From Moniliophthora roreri (lineage: Eukaryota; Basidiomycota; Agaricomycetes; Agaricales; Marasmiaceae), in contig LATX02000184.1 in NCBI GenBank assembly GCA_001466705.2, positions 496,001 through 560,000 on the forward strand: a DNA stretch of 64,000 nt. Reading direction: 5' to 3'. The stretch's first letter is position 1; every line of letters begins with the position of its first letter. The notes beneath the pieces are model-generated. The model was not told the origin of the DNA. It saw nothing but the letters and a program-made list of their open reading frames with translations, and searched no databases. Positions 57,767-64,000 of this stretch are shown piece by piece. Made by a program: the position numbers and the translations under genes.

Positions 57767-60222
57767 TCATGAGACCACTGCGAGAGCAAGTTTTTTCAGA
57801 TGAGGTCTACCTTCAGGTTCACCTTTTATCGAAGAATTCTCGTCGTTGGCCTTACGCTTCATACCTGCAATTCTGGTTTCAGGCGATAACGACGAGCCTC
57901 TGGGAGGAGTTGACTGCTTGGTTATCTTCTCAGGTGTTCCCGAACGACTTCGACTCGATGGTACATCAGAACGCAAGCGTGCTGCTAATGTATTACTTGA
58001 CGCCTCCGCATGACATGTTGCATGGTATATCTACAGGTAAAGAGATGGTATCTAGTTAACCAAATGCAAGAAATGGAATGAGGGAAAAGAGCACGTACCC
58101 GATCATCCTTCTTCACAGCATTCTTCCACACCCATTCTTCGTCATCCTCGACGAACTCGGGGTTCAAGATTTCCTTGCAGATGGGACAGGCAATAGTTTT
58201 GGCTTCGTCTCCAGGGGGTATGACAACGAACTGTGCACGAAGTTCAGCATCCTTCTTGATGGCTTCTGCCGCCGCCGCCGCTCTCGGGTTGAGTGGTCGA
58301 TGGCCATCTGCCCGACCCTTGCCTTTGACATCAGATATATCATGCGTCCAATCCTGTTTGACACATTAATATGAACGTCAACAAGTATCAAAAATGATCA
58401 AACGTACCTCTGGATCAATAAACCAACTTCGGCTGTGACCTCGGCCGATGTTCTGGTTAGCTTTGAGATTCTGTCGGAAGTGCATGTCAAGGTGGTCTTG
58501 CAAATCTTTCTTGCCATTGGTTGTATCGGGAAAACGAATACCACATTGTTTACATTGAGCCGATAGTCTGCGATACAATAGGGTATGTATACTCGGCCGC
58601 GTTCTAAAGGCTTTGTCAGGAGGAGAGGCTGAAGATGGAGACGAGATTACTAACCTTGTAAGCCCTGTTGTGCTGAGTTGCGCAGATTGATTGAGTATGA
58701 GAGAGCGATACTCTTGTATGGCTTCACGCTCTGCGCTGGCTTCAGCAATGTTTGTATTTGATGCCTCTTCCTTTGCTGTTGCACCCGCTCCTGTTGGTGT
58801 TCCACCTGCGGATACGACACCCGATTTTACGAGAGTCGAAAGGAGAGCGGCAAAACTGGGACCAGCAGTTGGTAACGATGGTTGATCTGGAATTATGGAC
58901 GATGACGCGACTGGAACTGTTTCTAATTGTACATTGGTGACGGGAGGAGTGAAGCTGGGCTGAGCCGACGGAGCAACACTTGATGGCGTAGACGGAAATG
59001 GGAGCCAAGCGGGTTGAGGGGGCGGTGCTGCATGTGCTGGCGGGGGAGGAGGCTGAGTGGCGCTGCGCATCAATGTTCGTAACTGTCCGAGAATCTGTTG
59101 TAGTTCTGCTTGAGAAACGCCAGCTTCGACAAGTTTGCGTAACTGAAGCGAATTATCAGTGAATTGCCCCAAAGCAAAGTCAAAAACGTACCTGTTGAAG
59201 CACATTGACGTGATTCTGTGCCGTTAGATCTGCTGGATTAGCTTGCAAAGCCCTTTCTTTCTGACCAAGGGTAAATTCGAGTTCACTGAGGACCTGGGCC
59301 TTTGTGATTTGACCCGAAGAGGAGTATGCTGACGAAGACGACTGTGGGTTGATGTCAAATGAATATGACGGAATGACATAAGAATGGTAAGGGCCACTCA
59401 CGCTGCTAGAGCTGTCACCCCATATACTCCGCTCAATGGAAACCTGAGCAGGTACTCCAAAAAGTTCCTTTCCTGTTGGTGATCCAGTACGCCATGTGAG
59501 GACAAGCTCGACCATTTTGCTCCGGGTAGAATTATCAACTTGCTGATACGTCTCGATGAACAGAGGTATGACGAAGCCTGCGAATACACGAGCGTAGGGT
59601 TCGTAGATGTTCTTGGAAATCATGTCCAGGAGGTAGAAAGATGGTAACTTCATCCATGGTGGCACCTGACAATACGAAGTTGAGTCAACAAGAGTGTTCG
59701 ACAAAAAAGGAAAAAAGGAGTCGGATCGCGAGCCGAAAATTTACCACCGCCATGCCATGCTGAGCAAGACCTTACTAAGGCCGACGCTGGCCACGTCGTT
59801 GGACTAGGGCGCTGGCTCACAGTGAAACTACTAATACTGACTATAGTACATGGAGGCACGGCGATATACATATTCAAAGGTAGTAACGAAATGGCTGAAT
59901 GAAAAAAAAAATAGTGGACAAGACTCACCTTCCGAATGTGGGCCTCCAAGCACTGCGCTACAATCTCCGCAAACCGAACGTGGTCTTGAGCATACATGGA
60001 AAGGCTCTGAATAATTGGGCGAGAATTCATAGTCAGTTCTGCTAGCCTATTAGAGAAATCTCTTCGAAAAGTGGCAGGATCCACATGGTGAAAAACGGGA
60101 GCAGGTTGATGAGAATGAGGGGGATGATAGAACGGTGGGTATCCGCTGGGGGATTGAGCATAAGATTGGGGGCCACCGTAAGGTGGCTGGCTGTAGTACG
60201 CCGGAGAGGAATACATAGACAT
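57767..60222 (-). CDS. PCF11: PCF11-like cleavage and polyadenylation factor subunit
   Basis: Pcf11 belongs to cleavage factor IA (CF IA) and binds the RNA polymerase II C-terminal domain, linking transcript cleavage to termination. After a Tyr/Pro/Gln-rich start (MSMYSSPAYYSQPPYGGPQS) comes the CID: DPATFRRDFSNRLAELTMNS, ISKNIYEPYARVFAGFVIPL and KMVELVLTWRTGSPTGKELF. Then a Pro-rich middle (SATQPPPPPAHAAPPPQP). Two zinc-binding motifs flank the Clp1-interacting region: CKQCGIRFPDTTNGKKDLQD with H-LDM-H, and CPICKEILNPEFVEDDEEWV, the latter with the W-x-W-x-x-A context typical of Pcf11. SRSWFIDPEDWTHD lies between them, close to the known Clp1-binding sequence. The C-terminus is basic. About seven introns. 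The start at 60222 is 188 bp from the divergent hydrolase gene. Confidence 0.9.
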
Positions 60223-60409
60223 TCTTCAACTTGGAAACTCAAGAGTGCTGCTTGTTGGGTGTGATGAACAAGGATTCACTCCGATTTTCACTCTGGAGAC
60301 TTTTGGCGGATCTGCGACTGAGGGACAGACGACACTCGCTGTGATGATGGGTGGTCGTGGTGGTTTGAGATCAAGAAAATTGTCACAACTAGTGTGACAA
60401 ATCGGTGAC

Positions 60410-61913
60410 TTGTTATCCCGCACGGTAACGGCCGCATCGCCCCACATGATGCCTAACCCTGACAATGGGCATCAGCCCGAAGAACACGCCCTGCAAGATC
60501 TTCTCCTTGTGGTCTTCATTCATGGATTCAAAGGCGACGATAATACCTTTGGTCAATTTCCGATCAGACTTCAGCATATTCTTCAAGAAACCGTTTCAGA
60601 TTGCACAGTGGAAGCAGTAATTTTCCCTGCATACGAGGTACGCATCTTCATTACTCCTGCCTTTTCATTCCTGACCGTATGCAGTTCAGACTCGAGGCGA
60701 ATTGGTAAATGATCCATTCATGGTTGCAGTGGCACTCATATTCAAGCTATCATGGCCAGAATGAAGCGGTCATTCGTTTCGCCGATTGGTTAACTACCAT
60801 TACTGTGCAAAAGGAGGTCACCCACGGAGGTGCTGGCAAAGCAAACGTTGTGCTTTGCGGACACAGGTAACACTTAGCTGCTCTATTCAGTCCCCTCAAA
60901 CTTACACTGTTACTACAGTATGGGCGGGCTCCTCGCTGCCGACACGATTCTAGAGTTCGTCAAATCCCGACCCGACCCACATGCCCCGTTATGGCCTAAA
61001 ATTATAGCATGCATCGCCTTCGATACGCCAGTAAGTGCCATTCGACTTTACCTATTTCCTTGCATTGATCACGCCGTGTCATGCAGTATTTTGGCCTCCA
61101 TCCCTACGTCTTCAAAAACAGCGCTACAAAAGCAGCCCAATACGCTGAAACGGCAAAAACGATTGGATCTGCAATGCTCGGCTCGTTTGCAGGCTTTGGT
61201 GCTGGCAAGGCCACTTCATCAGAGTCTAACAAAGCTCCTGCTGGTCTATTAACGGGTCCTGCTCAAACGCAGTCAGCCTGGAACAAATGGGCTCCAGCTG
61301 CATACGCCGTTGGAGGTGCCCTCTTCGCAGGTGCAGCAGCTGGCAGTGCCTATTACAAACGTGCAGAACTTGGTGTTGGTTACTCGTGGGCTACTGATCA
61401 CCTAAAGTATGTCGGCAACCTTTGGAACGAAGACTCGTTAAAACGACGTGTCGAGTCCCTCATTGAGGTGGATGAGAAGGAAGGTGTCCTTTTCAGAACG
61501 TAAGTTCTAAATATCCCGAGCCTTGAAAGCCTCTCTGAATTCCATTCAGCTTCTACACCTTTTTACCGGCCGTGCCTTTGGTTCACAACCTCGATCGAAC
61601 CTTCATCATCATACCCAAGGGTGACCCCAAGATTCGATTCCGTTTCTTACGAGCAGAGAACAACACTGCTCCAGACGAAGTACAAGCTCACACCGGAATG
61701 TTTGCAGCAAATAGCAATGACGGGTATTACAATCTTGGTTTAGAAACAGCACGTCTCATCCGAGATGCTCTCATTGCACGGCGCGGTACGACATCAATCC
61801 CGGACTCTCAGAAGTCGTTGCCTCCGGATCCTACAAGCCCGTTTGTGCAGGAAAATAAGGAGATGACAGAGGAGGTTGTTCACAATAAGCAGGAGAAAGA
61901 ATCATCATCATAG
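60410..61913 (+). CDS. Serine hydrolase of alpha/beta fold, DUF676/lipase-like
   Basis: Putative lipase or acyl-esterase. The N-terminus of the fold is LLLVVFIHGFKGDDNTFGQF with the oxyanion HG. A beta strand carries VVLCGHSMGGLLAADTILEF, the nucleophile elbow G-H-S-M-G-G, split by an intron at about 60868-60919. Next comes IACIAFDTPYFGLHPYVFKN, then a small-residue-rich stretch, AAYAVGGALFAGAAAGSAYY, that may be membrane-associated. A His follows near the C-terminus in AHTGMFAANSNDGYYNLG, a candidate catalytic His. The tail is acidic and Lys-rich (EMTEEVVHNKQEKESSS). The stop is TAG 61911-61913. Translation could start at Met 60410 or at nearby downstream Met codons (MMPNPDNGH). Substrate cannot be inferred. 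Five introns of about 50-60 nt. Confidence 0.8.
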
Positions 61914-62001
61914 CTATTGGTAAATGCAAGAATGTCTGTCATCTATATCACGTTGTAGACAATGGTATGTATATCATGAGTACATTCTTATCACAATACT
62001 A

Positions 62002-62739
62002 TCACTTTAACGAAAGCTGCATTGCGTATGCGTCCTCTCCGTCGGCATCTAGAGGATCCCATTGAAGCCATCTTGTTAAAGTAGATACAAGTAGCACTCA
62101 CAATATCCCTTCTCTATATCCTTCACTGTGAATCCCAGCGTATCCCTGTACAGGCCTAACGCAGCACGGTTGGATTTTCGGACATGTAACGAGACATATG
62201 CAGCGCGATATACTGTCGCCATGGATTCCTCTGAAAACGGCGTGAGCCCAAAAACACCCAATAAATGTTCCTGGATACGCATACGGGATTGGACCATGAG
62301 CTTTTTAGCCAACCCGAGCCTTCTATACGACCTTAGAACAGATATTGAAGTGACATGTCCGTGGATTTCCTCTCCTTCAGGTATATCTTCTTCCCTTTTG
62401 ACAATGAAAGTGTCAGCAACAAATAAAAGAAGGGGAAAAAAAAAACAAGCAACGCACATTTTCGCCAAAATGTACCCAATAATTCTTCCCTCGTCTTCAG
62501 CAACATACGACAGCGTAGGCCATGTCAATAAATGGTATAAATCTGAGCAGTGAGCCAAAAGGTCTTCAATTAGATCGAGGAGAGGCACAGGTTGTGCATA
62601 CAGTACTTCATGGTGTAATTTTCTGGTAGATTATGTAGATTGCAGGCTTGCATGCCCATGAGATCTTCTACCTGTAAAACATCTGAATAAACGTGTCATA
62701 AAATCTGTCGTTACTCACTCTAGCTTGTCGAATGTTCAT
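62002..62739 (-). CDS. NAA10: NatA catalytic subunit, N-alpha-acetyltransferase 10
   Basis: Acetylates the N-terminus of nascent proteins (Ser, Ala, Gly, Thr after Met removal) on the ribosome, with the NAA15 partner. Reassembled exons start [20 protein letters not shown] and continue [38 protein letters not shown] and [20 protein letters not shown]. Next is [13 protein letters not shown], the acetyl-CoA-binding R/Q-x-x-G-x-G/A loop, then [20 protein letters not shown] and a last exon, [16 protein letters not shown]. All Naa10 blocks are present and in order. The stop is TGA (TCA at 62002-62004). Introns: after the first exon, about 62557-62609, 62395-62457 (63 nt), 62231-62284 (54 nt) and about 62046-62100. 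Two of these are multiples of three with no stop, so an unspliced message would stay open. Confidence 0.92.
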
Positions 62740-62884
62740 GGTGGAAGGGAGAGAACACGAGGTCAGACTCAATGAACGTCATCTTTCCCGACTGTTTAGT
62801 ACCGTTTAGTCCCCAGTCCAAGCTGACCAGGAATTGGATTACTCGTGTATCTATCTATACTGCGAATTATCGTAATGAATTACT

Positions 62885-64000
62885 CTAATGTACTACAATG
62901 TCGCCCAACTCTCCAACTATCCTACGCTTTGGACGTCCATCTTTGCGCCGACCCACGATCTCGACTTCCATCTTCCTCGTTTTCTCCAATTCCAACTTTT
63001 GATTTAGCTTATCGTTAAGAAAAGACAGAGAGAGCTGCTCTATGATCTCCATGATCTTCACGGGACCCTTCCTTTGGATTAGCGGTAACACAGGGAAGTC
63101 AGAAAAATCAGGATGTTTGGAGCGAACTGCAGAGTATCGTCAGATGAGAGTAACACAAAGCATTGATGGACACCCACCAAGTGTTAATAACTTGGACTCG
63201 GATCCCCATTTCTGCACGACTCCTTCCAACCGAGTAAAATGATCTTTCCATAGGGTAAAGCTCTCCGAGTTGATCACCAGCATCTTCGGGAGAGAAAATT
63301 CAGGTCCACTTGAAGACGACTTTGAAAACAGTGGAGCTGGATCGGCCTTAATGCCTGAAGAGGACAGAGGCACCGGCCCAGGTAAGGGTAAAGGCTCGAG
63401 CCATGGGTCGTAGATCAGAGCGTGGGTTATCGGGATGCGAAGGAAACCTTCAGGGGGATTTGAGGAGAGTATCGAGTACTGAAGTAGGTCAGTATAAGGA
63501 GCCTCAGAGATGAGTTCAGAACGTACCGTGGTGCAGCCTCCAAAAGAATGCCCTGCTAAACATACATCGTCGAGACGTACCGGGAGTTCAGCGTCTCCGT
63601 TGTCTGTCCAAGAATCAGCCTTGAAGCCGCTATCACCCTCTACCTTAAGCCTTGGGTCCGCTTGCTTCCGGACAAATCTTGAAAAGTAATCGAATGCAGT
63701 ATAGATCTCGTAGTGACGGATGACCAGCTGATCTCGTCGTAGAGGCATCAGAGCATCCTTGTCATCTTCACCGTACCTGATAGTGACTTCCTGAGTAAAC
63801 TGATACAAAGAGTATAAACATTCGAAACTCACGTTGCGTCGCTTTCACGGATATATAAGATAGGCCGCGTGCTGCATTTTCCTTCTGAATCCCATGAACG
63901 AGTTACACAAGATGTTGCTGTCCCATCTCGATGTTCAATGGCAAGGACGACTCTTCCTGATGATGCGAGACGGGTGCATATCTGACTATACATCCAGAAG
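62885..64000 (-). CDS. Platelet-activating-factor-acetylhydrolase-like lipase (partial, N-terminus off the right edge)
   Basis: Phospholipase A2 group VII-like serine hydrolase. Coding enters from the right edge with ICTRLASSGRVVLAIEHRDG, where EHRDG is a family signature preceding the catalytic Ser, and continues STRPILYIRESDAT. Further on are MPLRRDQLVIRHYEIYTAFD and VCLAGHSFGGCTTV, the G-H-S-F-G-G nucleophile elbow. ITHALIYDPWLEPLPLP follows, with the likely catalytic Asp, and then KMLVINSESFTLWKDHFTRL. The last exon has RKGPVKIMEIIEQLSLSFLN and ends GELGDIVVH, TAG at 62885-62887 (CTA on +). Animal PAF-AH is secreted; because the N-terminus is outside the window I cannot tell whether this one has a signal peptide. 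Introns lie near 63095-63180, 63478-63527 and 63776-63840. Confidence 0.85.

Overview
The window is a piece of nuclear DNA from a filamentous fungus, most likely a basidiomycete of the Agaricomycetes. Genes are packed tightly on both strands. Nearly all are cut by many short introns (about 45-65 nt, GT..AG, often GTATGT/GTGAGT/GTGCGT donors). The products read as ordinary eukaryotic proteins: nuclear transport, proteasome, GARP tethering, mRNA 3' end processing, mitochondrial ribosome. I assembled exons by eye, so outer limits are firmer than internal splice sites. Both edges cut a gene: an importin-11-type karyopherin on the left and a PAF-acetylhydrolase-type lipase on the right.

Layout. 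1-10.9 kb: importin-11/Kap120 (-), an SLX4-like nuclease scaffold (+), folylpolyglutamate synthase (-), a stand-alone BRCT protein (+) and a secreted aldose 1-epimerase (+). 11.3-22.0 kb: EFR3 (+), VPS52 (-), an unrecognised coiled-coil/basic protein (-), the RPN11 deubiquitinase (+) and mitochondrial ribosomal protein bS18m (-). 22.4-33.8 kb: a Rim15-type PAS-kinase-receiver protein (+), a UIM/PPxY protein of unknown function (+), THOC7 (+) and a short-form tRNase Z (-). 34.0-47.6 kb: two tandem, diverged RING/coiled-coil genes (-), a Dbl-family RhoGEF (+), a Reb1/TTF1-like Myb protein (+) and a large membrane-anchored amidohydrolase-like protein with a degenerate metal site (+). 48.7-64.0 kb: an LRR protein without a visible F-box (+), a second RhoGEF (+), a CCDC97 homologue (-), a C2H2-type protein (+), PCF11 (-), a serine-hydrolase/lipase-like protein (+), NAA10 (-) and the PAF-AH-like gene (-).

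The genes do not form an obvious pathway or secondary-metabolite cluster, and I see no transposon, CRISPR array, rRNA or recognisable tRNA. Recurring themes are ubiquitin (RPN11, two RING proteins, UIM/PPxY protein), Rho signalling and polarity (two RhoGEFs, EFR3, Rim15) and RNA handling (THOC7, PCF11, tRNase Z, CCDC97, Reb1-like). Several divergent pairs share intergenic spaces of only 110-220 bp.

I did not find a clear new system. The best leads are the tandem RING paralogues, one of which carries an in-frame stop, the amidohydrolase-like protein that seems to have lost its metal ligands, the UIM/PPxY protein, and the stop-free, multiple-of-three introns of NAA10.
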